Shown here: positions 15,736 through 26,339 of the stretch, in pieces | Layout of the letters: the number at the start of each line of letters is the position of its first letter | Position numbering within the stretch: position 1 is the first letter of the stretch | From: Acetobacter suratthaniensis | GTDB taxonomy: Bacteria; Pseudomonadota; Alphaproteobacteria; Acetobacterales; Acetobacteraceae | Direction: 5' to 3' | NCBI RefSeq assembly: GCF_017377745.1 | Contig: NZ_JAFVMG010000006.1 | Coordinates: forward strand, 94,346 to 158,345 | DNA length: 64,000 bases | Made by a program: the position numbers and the translations under genes | The notes under the pieces: generated by a model | Databases searched by the model: none | What the model saw: the letters and a program-made list of their open reading frames with translations, nothing else | What the model was told of the DNA's origin: nothing

Positions 15736-16710
15736 TCAGCGGCTCGGGCGAATCCGTGGATCAAGCGCCATGTGCAGGACATCAACCAGCGCATTGGCAA
15801 CCACCACGAAGGTAGCCGAATACATGACTGTTGCCATAATCAACGGCAGGTCCATATTGCTCAGGGCTTGATAAGTCAGGTGGCCAACGCCGGGCAGGCC
15901 GAACACCACTTCAGTCATAAGCGCACCACCCCCGGCAAGCTGTGCAAAATCCATGCCGAACAACGCGGTATAACCAATCAGCGCCATACGAAGGCTATGT
16001 CGCAGCATGATCCGCGAGGGGGATAACCCTTTGGCGCGTGCCGTACGAATAAAATCTTCATGCGAAAGGGCAATCAGGTCGGCCCGCAGAACGCGGCTAT
16101 ATATGCCAGTAAAGGCCAGAGCCAGCACGCACCACGGAATGACAAGCGATAAAAACCACCCCAATGGGTTTTGTGTAAGCGGAATATAACCCGGCGGCGG
16201 CACCCATGCGAACCACCAGCGGTCATGATAGCGGCTTTGGGTGAGCATGTTCATGACTTCACCCAGCCAGAAAACGGGAATGGAAATCCCCACCATGCCC
16301 AGAGCCATGATCATACGATCAATCATGCGCCCTTTCATGGCTGCGGCCAGAGTGCCAGCCAGTAGCGACGTAGCAATCCAGATCACGGCAGCCCCACAGA
16401 CCAGTGAAGCCGTTACAGGGGCCGCATGTAAAATTTCAGGCACAACATGTTCGCCCCGATTGGCATAGGAGGCCAGATCCCGGGTGATGAAGAGCTTCTT
16501 CATCATGATACCGTACTGAACGGGCAGGGAGCGGTCGAAACCATACTCCTTGCGGATTGTTTCCATCACCTGCGGCGATGCCCCCCGTCCGGCAATACGC
16601 GCCGTTGGGTCCATCCCCGGCGTTGCGAAAAAAACACCGAATACCATGGCAGAAATGCCAAACAGAACAAACAGGGTCTGAGCCATACGGGAGAGAAAAG
16701 CGCGCAGCAT
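15736..16710 (-). CDS. ABC transporter permease, OppB/DppB type
   Basis: 324 aa with six predicted membrane helices. The N-terminal MLRAFLSRMAQTLFVLFGISAMVF and the EAA loop (DFIRTARAKGLSPSRIMLRHSLRMAL) identify the B-type permease of oligopeptide/nickel importers. A long extracytoplasmic segment (GYIPLTQNPLGWF) precedes the membrane core. It follows an OppC-type permease by 8 bp on the same strand, reversing the usual B-C order. No substrate-binding protein or ATPase gene is in the window, so the substrate cannot be inferred and the complex must use subunits encoded elsewhere. Confidence 0.85.
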   Translation of the reverse strand: MLRAFLSRMAQTLFVLFGISAMVFGVFFATPGMDPTARIAGRGASPQVMETIRKEYGFDRSLPVQYGIMMKKLFITRDLASYANRGEHVVPEILHAAPVTASLVCGAAVIWIATSLLAGTLAAAMKGRMIDRMIMALGMVGISIPVFWLGEVMNMLTQSRYHDRWWFAWVPPPGYIPLTQNPLGWFLSLVIPWCVLALAFTGIYSRVLRADLIALSHEDFIRTARAKGLSPSRIMLRHSLRMALIGYTALFGMDFAQLAGGGALMTEVVFGLPGVGHLTYQALSNMDLPLIMATVMYSATFVVVANALVDVLHMALDPRIRPSR

Positions 16711-16718
16711 GATCTGGC

Positions 16719-17744
16719 CTATGGCTCCCGTCCCGCGCTGCGCGGGTCAAGGTGGTCGCGCAAAGAATCCCCCAGAATGTTCAGGCAGAGCACTACGGCG
16801 GCAATCGCCAGCCCCGGTGCTATGGCAACCACGGGACGGGTATAGATCAGGCCTTCCCCATCCTGAATCATGGTGCCCCATGATGAGGCCGGTGCCTGCA
16901 CCCCAATGGACAGAAAGGACAGGGCGCTTTCCGTCAGCAGCGCCATGGCCATAACCAGTGGCCCGAGCACGACCAGCGTATCACTGACATTGGGCAGAAT
17001 ATCAAACAGCACAATACGCCAGCGCGGCACCCCCAGACAGCGTGCTGCCGTTACGAATTCAGCAGTTTTCAGGCTCATGACCCGCGCACGGACTGGCCTG
17101 GCCGCATAAGGCATGTAAACCAGCGCGATAATCATGACAGGCACAAGAAGGCTGTTACCTTCAAGCGTAAACGGCCCAAGATGCAGGCCCGTTGTAATGG
17201 TGACGATCGAAAGGCAGATAGCAAAAAGATAAACCGGCACAGCCCACATAATGTCCATCAGCCGGGAAAGCACACTATCCACTACCCCCCCCATAAACCC
17301 GGCCACCACACCAATAAGCGTGGCAAAAACCAGACACAACGTAGCGGAAGCCGAAGCAATCAGCAGGGAGTTACGACCGCCATAGAGTAGCCGGGCCGCA
17401 ATGTCGCGCCCCTGACTATCCGCCCCCAGCAGATAGTGGGTATGCCACGTAGGCCCAATAGGACTAAGCCCCAGATGCAGCGGGTTATCATTAGGCTGCA
17501 TCAGATCAACTTCCTGCCCATCAAGCATAATACTGCCCGCAACATTGGCGCTGAACGGATCTGTATGCGCGATACGTGCAGCATAAAATGGCGCCATAAG
17601 GCAGGACAGAACGATCAGGAGCAGGCAAAGCCACGCAAACCGGGCCGTGTTATCGCGGGCCAGCCCTATCAGGGCTGTTTTCCACGGGCCGGATGAGTCA
17701 AGGCGTTCTGGCTGGGTAGAGGATGTATTCATTAACCCCGACAT
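16719..17744 (-). CDS. ABC transporter permease, OppC/DppC type
   Basis: 341 aa. The cytoplasmic N-terminus leads into helix 1 (FAWLCLLLIVLSCLMAPFYA), followed by the periplasmic stretch HYLLGADSQGRDIAARLLYGGRNSLLIA that is diagnostic for OppC. The EAA loop is EFVTAARCLGVPRWRIVLFDILPNV. It would pair with the OppB-type protein encoded immediately downstream to form the membrane channel of a peptide-family importer. First gene of a two-gene operon; the upstream 160 bp contain no gene. Confidence 0.85.
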   Translation of the reverse strand: MSGLMNTSSTQPERLDSSGPWKTALIGLARDNTARFAWLCLLLIVLSCLMAPFYAARIAHTDPFSANVAGSIMLDGQEVDLMQPNDNPLHLGLSPIGPTWHTHYLLGADSQGRDIAARLLYGGRNSLLIASASATLCLVFATLIGVVAGFMGGVVDSVLSRLMDIMWAVPVYLFAICLSIVTITTGLHLGPFTLEGNSLLVPVMIIALVYMPYAARPVRARVMSLKTAEFVTAARCLGVPRWRIVLFDILPNVSDTLVVLGPLVMAMALLTESALSFLSIGVQAPASSWGTMIQDGEGLIYTRPVVAIAPGLAIAAVVLCLNILGDSLRDHLDPRSAGREP

Positions 17745-17908
17745 AAAAGACAGTCATTACACCCCACAGGATGCGGGCTGGCGTCAGTTTTGACAACTCC
17801 ACATAAAAAACACCCTACCGGGCTTTTCACAAAACTATCACCTCATACTCATCAGGTATTGGATAGAGTGTGCGCACGCTCGCAATAAATACAAAGAGAG
17901 GCAGGGCC

Positions 17909-18121
17909 ATGAAAGCTCGGCACGCTTCAAAACAGTCCGTTTCAGTGTCTCAGGAATGCTGGAGAGAGGCTGTGCACGAAAGATGGCGCTCGACCCTGCT
18001 CCGCGTATGGGAAGGGCAGGCGGAAAAGCCTCAACTGGCGACTGGCCGGAAAAAAATGCTGCCGCGCCCCGTCATTACCCGGAGTGCTGAATGCGGCTCG
18101 GTCAGGGTTGAACTGTCCTAA
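17909..18121 (+). CDS. Small basic protein of unknown function (uncertain)
   Basis: 70 aa from ATG 17909, which has GAGAGGCAGGG 4-14 bases upstream. The product is Arg/Lys-rich, with no membrane helix and no recognisable domain (MKARHASKQSVSVSQECW... ending VRVELS). It fills an otherwise empty 470-bp gap between the divergent OppC permease and the aminotransferase. The ribosome site argues for a real gene; lack of a known family argues against. Confidence 0.35.
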   Translation: MKARHASKQSVSVSQECWREAVHERWRSTLLRVWEGQAEKPQLATGRKKMLPRPVITRSAECGSVRVELS

Positions 18122-18213
18122 GCAGCTTTCAGAGCATAAATTCGCGCGAAAAAACTGGTCAGTGTAGTAATCTCCTTTATAAAAACAGGCTTTGCCAGCT
18201 TTTTGGATTGGTC

Positions 18214-19368
18214 ATGCCTGTTCCTGCCATTGATCCGTTTCACGCTATCGCCATTAGTGCGCTGGCGCATCAGCTCGAATCACAGGGCCGCAGTATTATC
18301 CATCTGGAGTTTGGCCAACCCTCCACGCCCGCGCCTCAGGGCGCGATCAAGCGCGCACACCATGTGTTGGATACAGACCCCATGGGGTATTGGGAAAGCG
18401 AGGCGCTTAAACAGCGCATTGCCACCCATTATGTCGAGCAGTACGGCATTACCGTTGCGCCAGAACGCATCATTCTGACCTGCGGGGCCTCTGCCGCACT
18501 GGTGCTCGCTATTTCGAGCTGTTTTGTGCCGGGGCAATCGGTGGCGCTGGCGCGGCCGGGATATGTGGCCTATCGCAATACTCTGCGGGCCTTGCATGTC
18601 GGGGCGCAGGAAATTCCCTGCGGGCCGGAGACACGCTTTGGGCTGACAGCCCAAGCTATCGGCGCCCTTGATCCGGCTCCGGCCGGGGTGATTGTTGCCA
18701 GCCCTGCCAACCCCACCGGCACAATTCTGTCCCCAGATACCCTGCGCGACATCGCAGCTTTGTGCCACCAGCGCGGGATGGTGCTGATTTCCGATGAAAT
18801 CTATCATGGGCTAAGTTACGGTCAGCCCGCAAAAAGCATGCTGGAGTTCGCCCCCGACGCCTTGGTGGTGAACAGTTTTTCCAAATATTTTTCCATGGCG
18901 CCCTGGCGTCTGGGATGGCTGGTGGTGCCGGATCATCTGATTGGTGCGGCCCGCGCACGCATGGGCAATCTGTTTCTGCCGCCTTCAGCTCTCAGCCAGC
19001 ATGCTGCACTGGCTGCCTTTGACTGCAACGCGGAGTTACAGGCGCATGTAGCAACCTATCGGCGCAATCGTGATCTGTTTTTAGAGGCTTTGCCAGCCAT
19101 GGGCCTGAACCGCCTCGCCCCACCGGATGGCGCGTTTTATATTTACGCCGATATCCGGCACCTAACGGATGATAGTCTGGCATTTTGCCGCCAGCTCCTG
19201 CTCGATACAGGCGTCGCCTGTGCACCCGGCATTGATTTCGACCCCGTAGATGGCAGACACTTCATCCGCTTTAGTTTTGCGGCATCAACCGCGCTGGTGA
19301 AAGAGGCTCTGGCCCGCATGATTCCGTGGTTTGCCGCCCGCCAGACGGGGGGCAATGCAAAAACCTGA
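18214..19368 (+). CDS. PLP-dependent aminotransferase, class I/II
   Basis: 384 aa from ATG 18214. Fold-type I aminotransferase motifs are complete: LEFGQPSTPAPQGAIKRA near the N-terminus, SPANPTGTILSPDTL, the PLP-contacting Asp/Tyr in LISDEIYHGLSYG, the Schiff-base lysine in NSFSKYFSMAPWRLGWLV, and the C-terminal Arg in HFIRFSFA. It resembles aspartate/aromatic/methionine-type aminotransferases; the substrate cannot be fixed from sequence alone. It stands alone upstream of guaB, separated by 135 bp. Confidence 0.85.
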   Translation: MPVPAIDPFHAIAISALAHQLESQGRSIIHLEFGQPSTPAPQGAIKRAHHVLDTDPMGYWESEALKQRIATHYVEQYGITVAPERIILTCGASAALVLAISSCFVPGQSVALARPGYVAYRNTLRALHVGAQEIPCGPETRFGLTAQAIGALDPAPAGVIVASPANPTGTILSPDTLRDIAALCHQRGMVLISDEIYHGLSYGQPAKSMLEFAPDALVVNSFSKYFSMAPWRLGWLVVPDHLIGAARARMGNLFLPPSALSQHAALAAFDCNAELQAHVATYRRNRDLFLEALPAMGLNRLAPPDGAFYIYADIRHLTDDSLAFCRQLLLDTGVACAPGIDFDPVDGRHFIRFSFAASTALVKEALARMIPWFAARQTGGNAKT

Positions 19369-20982
<1,614 letters not shown>

Positions 20983-20991
20983 CAGCCTCAC

Positions 20992-22311
20992 ATGATACCT
21001 TCCGCCAGGCTTGCCGCCAGTATTGATCTGCTGGCGGCCATGGAAGCCGCGCCGCGTAAACCCGCGGATGCCGTGGCCAACAGCTTTTTTCGGGAAAGAC
21101 GCTATATTGGCGGAGGAGACCGGCGGGCCATTTCCGGGCTTGTCTGGGATGTCATGCGCGGCTGGCGCAGGCTGGGCTGGTGGCTGCAAAAGCAGAACCT
21201 GCCCGTTTCAGCCCGTCTGCTCTGCGGGGCAAGGCTGGTGCTGGATGGCATGGCCGTATCCGCCGTGGCCAACCTGTACGCTGAAGGTCGCTACGCGACC
21301 GGCGTACTGGAGCGCCATGAGTGGGATGGCTTCATTGCCATGCAGGACAAGTCACTGGATAACCCGGATATGCCCAAGGCAGTCCGTCTGGAGCTGCCAG
21401 ACTGGCTTCTGCCCCGGCTTGAGGAAACCTTTGGCCCGGCCCTTGAGACCGAAATCAAGGCACTCTCCGGCGAAGCGCCGCTCGATCTGCGGGTGAACAC
21501 ACTGCGAGCTGACCGTGCCGAAGCACGCAAGGCACTGGCGCGTGAAGGCCTGCATGCGGAACTGACACCGCACTCTCCTTGGGGGTTGCGCCTTGAAAGC
21601 CGTCTGCCTGTTACGGCCAGCGCGCCATTTCGTGATGGCCGGGTGGAAATACAGGACGAAGGCAGCCAGCTTGTCGCTGCCCTGACTGGCGCGAGCCCGG
21701 AAATGCGGGTTCTGGATTACTGTGCCGGAGCGGGCGGAAAAACACTCGCCATGGCGATGATGATGAACAACCGTGGCCACATTGTCGCGTGCGATGTCTC
21801 AGAGCCCCGGCTTGATGGCGCCGTGCGCCGTTTGCGCCGTGCGGGAGTACACAATGTGGAGCGTCACCTGCTTGGAGCGGGAGACAAATGGGCCAAGCGC
21901 CGCGCCAAGTCGTTTGACCGGGTGCTGGTGGATGCGCCCTGTAGCGGCACCGGCACATGGCGTCGCAATCCTGATGCCCGTTTTCGTACTACCGAAACGG
22001 ATCTGGCCGAACTGCTGGTCAAGCAGGCGGCGATCATGGACAGGGCAGCCGCCCTCGTACGCCCAGGCGGGCGTATGATTTATGCGACCTGTTCACTGCT
22101 GAAAGCTGAAAATACCGATCAGGTTCATGCGTTTCTGGCACGCCATCCTGATTTCCGGCTTGTGCCATCAGAAGCGCCTGATCTACCTGAAGCCCTGCGG
22201 CATGAGAGTATGATCAGCCTGACCCCCGCGCGCGATGAAACCGATGGTTTCTTTGGTGCCGTAATGGAACGCATTCCAGAGCAGGATGAAGCCGACACGG
22301 CTCAAGCCTGA
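20992..22311 (+). CDS. RsmB/NOP-family RNA (cytosine-5) methyltransferase
   Basis: 439 aa. An N-terminal helical NusB-like region (about 1-140) is followed by the Rossmann methyltransferase domain with SAM-binding VLDYCAGAGGKTLAMAMMM. The two catalytic cysteine motifs of m5C methyltransferases are present: VDAPCSGTGTWRRNPD (motif IV) and IYATCSLLKAEN (motif VI). The likely substrate is 16S rRNA (RsmB methylates C967 in E. coli), though the exact orthology is not certain from sequence. It follows guaB by 9 bp and is probably co-transcribed. Confidence 0.88.
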   Translation: MIPSARLAASIDLLAAMEAAPRKPADAVANSFFRERRYIGGGDRRAISGLVWDVMRGWRRLGWWLQKQNLPVSARLLCGARLVLDGMAVSAVANLYAEGRYATGVLERHEWDGFIAMQDKSLDNPDMPKAVRLELPDWLLPRLEETFGPALETEIKALSGEAPLDLRVNTLRADRAEARKALAREGLHAELTPHSPWGLRLESRLPVTASAPFRDGRVEIQDEGSQLVAALTGASPEMRVLDYCAGAGGKTLAMAMMMNNRGHIVACDVSEPRLDGAVRRLRRAGVHNVERHLLGAGDKWAKRRAKSFDRVLVDAPCSGTGTWRRNPDARFRTTETDLAELLVKQAAIMDRAAALVRPGGRMIYATCSLLKAENTDQVHAFLARHPDFRLVPSEAPDLPEALRHESMISLTPARDETDGFFGAVMERIPEQDEADTAQA

Positions 22312-22315
22312 AAAA

Positions 22316-22840
22316 TCAGGGCTGAACACCTGATGGGTGAATGGTAATGGCCTGCGCGTTTGTTGCAAGAACAGCGCGCAGGTCGTTTTGTGTCAGGGCC
22401 ACGCATCCTTCGGTCGGAGCCTGATCAGTCCGCAGCAGATGCATAAAAATGGCTGATCCCGCGCCGGGGCGTGCGGGAGCGTCATTATATCCGATCACAA
22501 CAAGAAGATCATAAACATGGTCATCCCGCCACAGGCGTTCGTGCCGGGCGGAGTGGGGCAGGGTCACAAGCCTGTTGTAATCGGCAGAGGCAGGATCATC
22601 GCACCAGCCATCCGTTGGCGCCAGAGGTGAGAGGGGCAGGGACGTAATAGGCCGGGCTATACGATCAGCCCGGTAGAAAACCTGCCGCAGCGGATAAAGG
22701 CCGGTGGGGGTACACAAATCCCCTTCGCGCTTATGGGAACTTATGCCGTTTTGTCCAATGCGGGCCTTCATGATATTGTGTCCGCAATGCAGTCGTGCAT
22801 CGCTCAGGCTATCTGCTCCGGCATAGATGTGTATCATCAT
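22316..22840 (-). CDS. L,D-transpeptidase family (YkuD) protein without signal peptide
   Basis: 174 aa from ATG 22840. The C-terminal half carries the YkuD catalytic signature: YDLLVVIGYND, then GSAIFMHLLR and PTEGCVALTQNDL, giving the His and Cys of L,D-transpeptidases. The N-terminus (MMIHIYAGADSLSDARLHCGHNIMKARIG) lacks a signal peptide or membrane helix, unusual for an enzyme of periplasmic peptidoglycan. Acetic acid bacteria are known for L,D-1,3 cross-links made by a distinct YkuD family; this gene may belong to it, which I cannot verify here. It converges on the RsmB-type gene with a 4-bp gap. Confidence 0.75.
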   Translation of the reverse strand: MMIHIYAGADSLSDARLHCGHNIMKARIGQNGISSHKREGDLCTPTGLYPLRQVFYRADRIARPITSLPLSPLAPTDGWCDDPASADYNRLVTLPHSARHERLWRDDHVYDLLVVIGYNDAPARPGAGSAIFMHLLRTDQAPTEGCVALTQNDLRAVLATNAQAITIHPSGVQP

Positions 22841-22979
22841 GACCAATCTTGCCCCTGTTTATGTTTTCTTGGGGTATTGACGTATCATGCGGGCTAACAG
22901 AAACCGAAGCGATTCGGACATTGAACGTGGAATATGTCGGACAGCCGCGATGTAGGCTTGAGACAAGGAGATGGACCCC

Positions 22980-23693
22980 ATGACGGGTGCGCGCCCCATT
23001 TTGGTTGTTGATGATGATCAGGTTATCCGCAAAACATTGGCGGAACAGTTGCAGCTTGACGGAGAATTTCAGGTTCTTGAGGCCGCAACGCTGGCTGAAG
23101 CGCGCGAAAAGATCAAAGGCCCGGATGCACGGTGTGATGCGCTTCTGCTCGACGTGACCCTGCCGGACGGAGATGGTCGCGATTTTTGCGCAGAAATCCG
23201 CAAGGAAGGCCTGCGCATGCCCGTGATCATGCTGACCGGCTCGGACGACGAGGCCGATATTGTCCGTGGCCTTGATGCCGGGGCGAATGATTACGTTGCC
23301 AAGCCTTTCCGTATTGCCGAACTGCTGGCCCGCCTGCGGGCTCAGCTCAGGCTGTTCGAAAATAGCGAAGACGCGGTTTTCTCTATCGGGCCTTATACAT
23401 TCAGGCCGTCCGCCAAGCTGTTGCAGGATACCGTCAAGAACCGCCGTATCCGCCTGACGGAAAAAGAAACCGCCATTCTGAAGTTCCTGTACCGCGCTGG
23501 CACTCGCCCGGTGCCGCGTCAGGTGCTGCTCAACGAAGTCTGGGGCTATAACGCCGCGGTAACCACCCATACGCTGGAGACGCATATTTATCGTCTGCGG
23601 CAGAAAATCGAGCCGGATCCGGCTCATGCTTCCCTGCTGGTGACGGAAGGGGGCGGTTACCGCCTCAACCCTGAGCTGGAAACGCAAGGCTGA
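22980..23693 (+). CDS. OmpR/PhoB-family DNA-binding response regulator (orphan)
   Basis: 237 aa from ATG 22980, which has AAGGAG nine bases upstream; the ATG at 22971 directly abuts that site. The receiver domain (about 5-125) has the acidic pair in VVDDDQ, the phospho-acceptor Asp in ALLLDVTLPDGDG, the Thr in VIMLTGSDDE and the Lys in YVAKPFR. The C-terminal winged helix (about 140-232) has RIRLTEKETAILKFLYRAG and TLETHIYRLRQKIEPD. No histidine kinase gene is adjacent, so its partner is elsewhere. A strong hairpin follows the stop codon. Confidence 0.88.
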   Translation: MTGARPILVVDDDQVIRKTLAEQLQLDGEFQVLEAATLAEAREKIKGPDARCDALLLDVTLPDGDGRDFCAEIRKEGLRMPVIMLTGSDDEADIVRGLDAGANDYVAKPFRIAELLARLRAQLRLFENSEDAVFSIGPYTFRPSAKLLQDTVKNRRIRLTEKETAILKFLYRAGTRPVPRQVLLNEVWGYNAAVTTHTLETHIYRLRQKIEPDPAHASLLVTEGGGYRLNPELETQG

Positions 23694-23711
23694 AAAAACT
23701 AGCTACGCACT

Positions 23712-23752
23712 GACATGGGCCGCAGGCAGATCAAATGCCTGCGGCCCATGTC
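23712..23752. terminator. Bidirectional terminator hairpin
   Basis: 17-bp perfect stem, GACATGGGCCGCAGGCA (23712-23728) against its complement at 23736-23752, 7-nt loop, between convergent genes. There is no long T-run. Confidence 0.6.
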
Positions 23753-23761
23753 GTATCTGGC

Positions 23762-24076
23762 CTAGTGTTCGATGACATCCAGAATTTCGTATTTGGCGAA
23801 CTCTTCCATAATATCAGAATAACGTTTCCAGTTTTCCGGAGAGTTCGTTGGTGTGGTGCAGTCCGCGTAAAAGAAATAAACATGATGCTCAGAGTTGGAG
23901 CGCACCAACCCCATGGAAATCAGCTTGGTTTCCGTCAAGCCTTCTATCTTGTATTTGCTGACATGGCCGCGCTTCTGTAATCCAATCGGAGCGTAATACC
24001 TGTTAAGAATATGAAATGTACCATCATCATTAATTTCTATGCAGTAGGGTAGAAAGACTGTTCTTACGGTGGGCAT
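23762..24076 (-). CDS. Hypothetical protein, 104 aa
   Basis: ATG 24076 is preceded by AAAGGA four bases upstream, so I take it over the frame opening at 24103. The product (MPTVRTVFLPYCIEIN...) is soluble, rich in Tyr/Phe/Asn and acidic residues, with no signal peptide, membrane helix or recognisable motif. Codon use is more A/T-rich than the neighbouring cob genes. It is monocistronic, convergent with the response regulator, and separated from cobF by an AT-rich 120-bp gap. I do not recognise a family. Confidence 0.6.
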   Translation of the reverse strand: MPTVRTVFLPYCIEINDDGTFHILNRYYAPIGLQKRGHVSKYKIEGLTETKLISMGLVRSNSEHHVYFFYADCTTPTNSPENWKRYSDIMEEFAKYEILDVIEH

Positions 24077-24198
24077 GATAATCCTTTCATGAAAATACCT
24101 CACCAGAGCTTAGCATTTTTCTGAGAAAGGTATTTTTGCTTTTTAAAATTTTGCCGTTTTTTCATAAAAAGAAAACCTGCATGACCAGCGCTCCCGTT

Positions 24199-24975
24199 TT
24201 ATGAGACAGCCTTTTTATCATGCGCCACAATAGGGCGCCGCAGAAGATAAATATCCATGATCCAGCCATGCTCTTTACGGGCCTGCGCCCGTGTTTGCAT
24301 GATTTCATCCGCCATGTCAGATAATGGGCCTGACAACAGGATCTGCTCTGGCATGCCCACATAGGCTCCCCAGTAAATCTGCACATCCGTAGGGTCGATA
24401 TGGCTGAAAGAACATTCTCCATCGAGCAGAATAATCAGCGTATCCACACCATCGGGCCATCCTTTTTCGCGCAGGTGGCGTCCCGTGGTGACCATAAAGG
24501 CCGCACCGATTTCATTCAGGGCGATGGTATGCGCTGCCGTAAGCGCATTAATGGACATAATACCCGGAATACTGCGTATCTGCTCTGGTGGCAGCAGGCG
24601 TGCGGCAATTCTGAGTGTGCTGTCATACAAAGCAGGATCGCCCCATACCAGAAGTGCTACTCTTCCCCCCTGCGGTAGATGAGCCTGAATAGTCCTGCTC
24701 CATACAGCCGCTATGGCATCGTGCCAGTCTTCCACGCCTTGCTGATAATCCGCATTGGCCGCATCGCGCACCGGCATGTCGAAGGAGGCAATTTTTGTGT
24801 CCGGGTTGGTCAACACATCGCTACAGAGCGTTTCGCGTAAAGTGGCCAGATCTGCCTTGGCTTTTCCTTTGCGTGGAATAAGAATCAGGTCTGCCTTGTT
24901 GATTTCCCGAATGGCCGCCAGTGTCAGGTGTTCAGGGTTGCCGGTGCCTATCCCGATAAGCGAGAGCGTGATCAT
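24199..24975 (-). CDS. cobF: Precorrin-6A synthase (deacetylating)
   Basis: 258 aa from ATG 24975, with GGAGG nine bases upstream. It is a SAM-dependent tetrapyrrole methylase fold (LIGIGTGNPEHLTLAAI; VALLVWGDPALYDST; SIPGIMSINALTAAH). CobF methylates C1 of precorrin-5 and releases acetate in the oxygen-dependent cobalamin pathway; it has no anaerobic counterpart of the same family, so its presence fits an aerobic route. It is the last gene of the long minus-strand cob operon, 41 bp after cobB. Confidence 0.9.
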   Translation of the reverse strand: MITLSLIGIGTGNPEHLTLAAIREINKADLILIPRKGKAKADLATLRETLCSDVLTNPDTKIASFDMPVRDAANADYQQGVEDWHDAIAAVWSRTIQAHLPQGGRVALLVWGDPALYDSTLRIAARLLPPEQIRSIPGIMSINALTAAHTIALNEIGAAFMVTTGRHLREKGWPDGVDTLIILLDGECSFSHIDPTDVQIYWGAYVGMPEQILLSGPLSDMADEIMQTRAQARKEHGWIMDIYLLRRPIVAHDKKAVS

Positions 24976-25016
24976 GTATTGGCCTCCGTAGTGAGCCGTG
25001 GTCAGGGGAGAGCCGT

Positions 25017-26339
25017 TCATGTGACATCGGCAATAAAATGGAAAAATGTACCCGTTGCTGTCCCTCTGCGTGAACCGGTTTCAGGCACGGGGGCGCCGTT
25101 TGCATCCACCACATGGGCCAGAGGCTGATCGGGCTGCGCGGTGATGGTCGCATAGTGGAACTCATGTCCCCGCAGCCGCTGGCCTGTTTTGCGGCCGGGC
25201 ATTGGCCCATCAAGCGTTGCCAGCCTGTAACCCAGATGCATGCGACGCTTTGCGAACGATGTCTGTAACCCCAGAAGCCCTGCCATACGATGCGTTACAC
25301 CCTCTGCATCCGTCAGGGTTTCTCCCATAACCATATATCCTCCGCATTCGCCATGCACCGGATGGGTTTGGGCATACTGTCGCAATCCATCGAGAAAATG
25401 TCGGGCATTAGCCAGCACACCCGCATGAAGTTCAGGATACCCACCGGGGAGCCAGCAAAGGTCAGAAGTCGGGTGCGGGGCTTCGTCAGCCAGAGGTGAA
25501 AAGGGAAGAATATCCGCCCCAGCCCGCCGCCACTGTGTCAGGAGATGCGGATATATAAAGGAAAACCCCCGATCCTGCGCCAAGGCGATACGCTGCCCCG
25601 GCGGGGCAATGAATGGCAGCGGCGTACAGGCCGATGATCCAGCTGCCAGTTGCAGGAGACGTTCCAATGCAACATGGCGGCCAATAAACGCTGCCAGCGC
25701 TGCCAGTGTCGCATGAAGTTGTTCATGCTCCCCTGCCTGCACCAGACCGAGATGACGTTCAGGCAGGGTCAGGTCAGTCTGGCGTGGCAGAACCCCCAAC
25801 ACCTCAATGCCAACCTGCGCCATACCAGCACGGGCCAGTGCCTCATGGCGGGGGCTTGCAACCCTGTTCAGAATAACACCCGCCAACTGGACATCGGGCC
25901 GAAAGGTAGCAAACCCCTTGGCGATAGCCGCAGCAGATTGCGCCTGCCCTGAAACATCGAGCACCAGCACCACTGGCCACCCCATCATGGCGGCCATATC
26001 GGCACTCGCTCCGTTGCCACATGCGCCGGGAGTAGCCACACCATCAAACAGCCCCATCGAGCCTTCAGCAATAATCAGGTCGGCCCCATCAGCCGTGCTG
26101 ACCAGCCCACTCATAGAGTGGGCTTCCATTGCCCAGCTATCCAGATTGAAAGAGGGTTTGCCTGATGCTGCGGTATGAAAGGCCGGGTCTATGTAATCCG
26201 GGCCGTTCTTGAAAGCCCTGACATCCAGTCCCTGCGCCCGATAGGCAGCCAGCAGGCCGAGCGTCAGGGTTGTTTTACCTGACCCCGAAGCCGGTGCGGC
26301 AATGACCAACCCACCGGGTTTGCCGGTTTTAGCGCTCAT
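25017..26339 (-). CDS. cobB: Cobyrinic acid a,c-diamide synthase (hydrogenobyrinic acid a,c-diamide synthase)
   Basis: 440 aa. The N-terminal dethiobiotin-synthetase-like domain has the P-loop [17 protein letters not shown]; the C-terminal glutaminase domain has the nucleophile in [13 protein letters not shown] and the His in GHEFHYA. The enzyme amidates carboxylates a and c of the corrin ring with glutamine and ATP. The start overlaps the cobM stop (ATGA), so the two are translationally coupled. Confidence 0.93.
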   Translation of the reverse strand: MSAKTGKPGGLVIAAPASGSGKTTLTLGLLAAYRAQGLDVRAFKNGPDYIDPAFHTAASGKPSFNLDSWAMEAHSMSGLVSTADGADLIIAEGSMGLFDGVATPGACGNGASADMAAMMGWPVVLVLDVSGQAQSAAAIAKGFATFRPDVQLAGVILNRVASPRHEALARAGMAQVGIEVLGVLPRQTDLTLPERHLGLVQAGEHEQLHATLAALAAFIGRHVALERLLQLAAGSSACTPLPFIAPPGQRIALAQDRGFSFIYPHLLTQWRRAGADILPFSPLADEAPHPTSDLCWLPGGYPELHAGVLANARHFLDGLRQYAQTHPVHGECGGYMVMGETLTDAEGVTHRMAGLLGLQTSFAKRRMHLGYRLATLDGPMPGRKTGQRLRGHEFHYATITAQPDQPLAHVVDANGAPVPETGSRRGTATGTFFHFIADVT

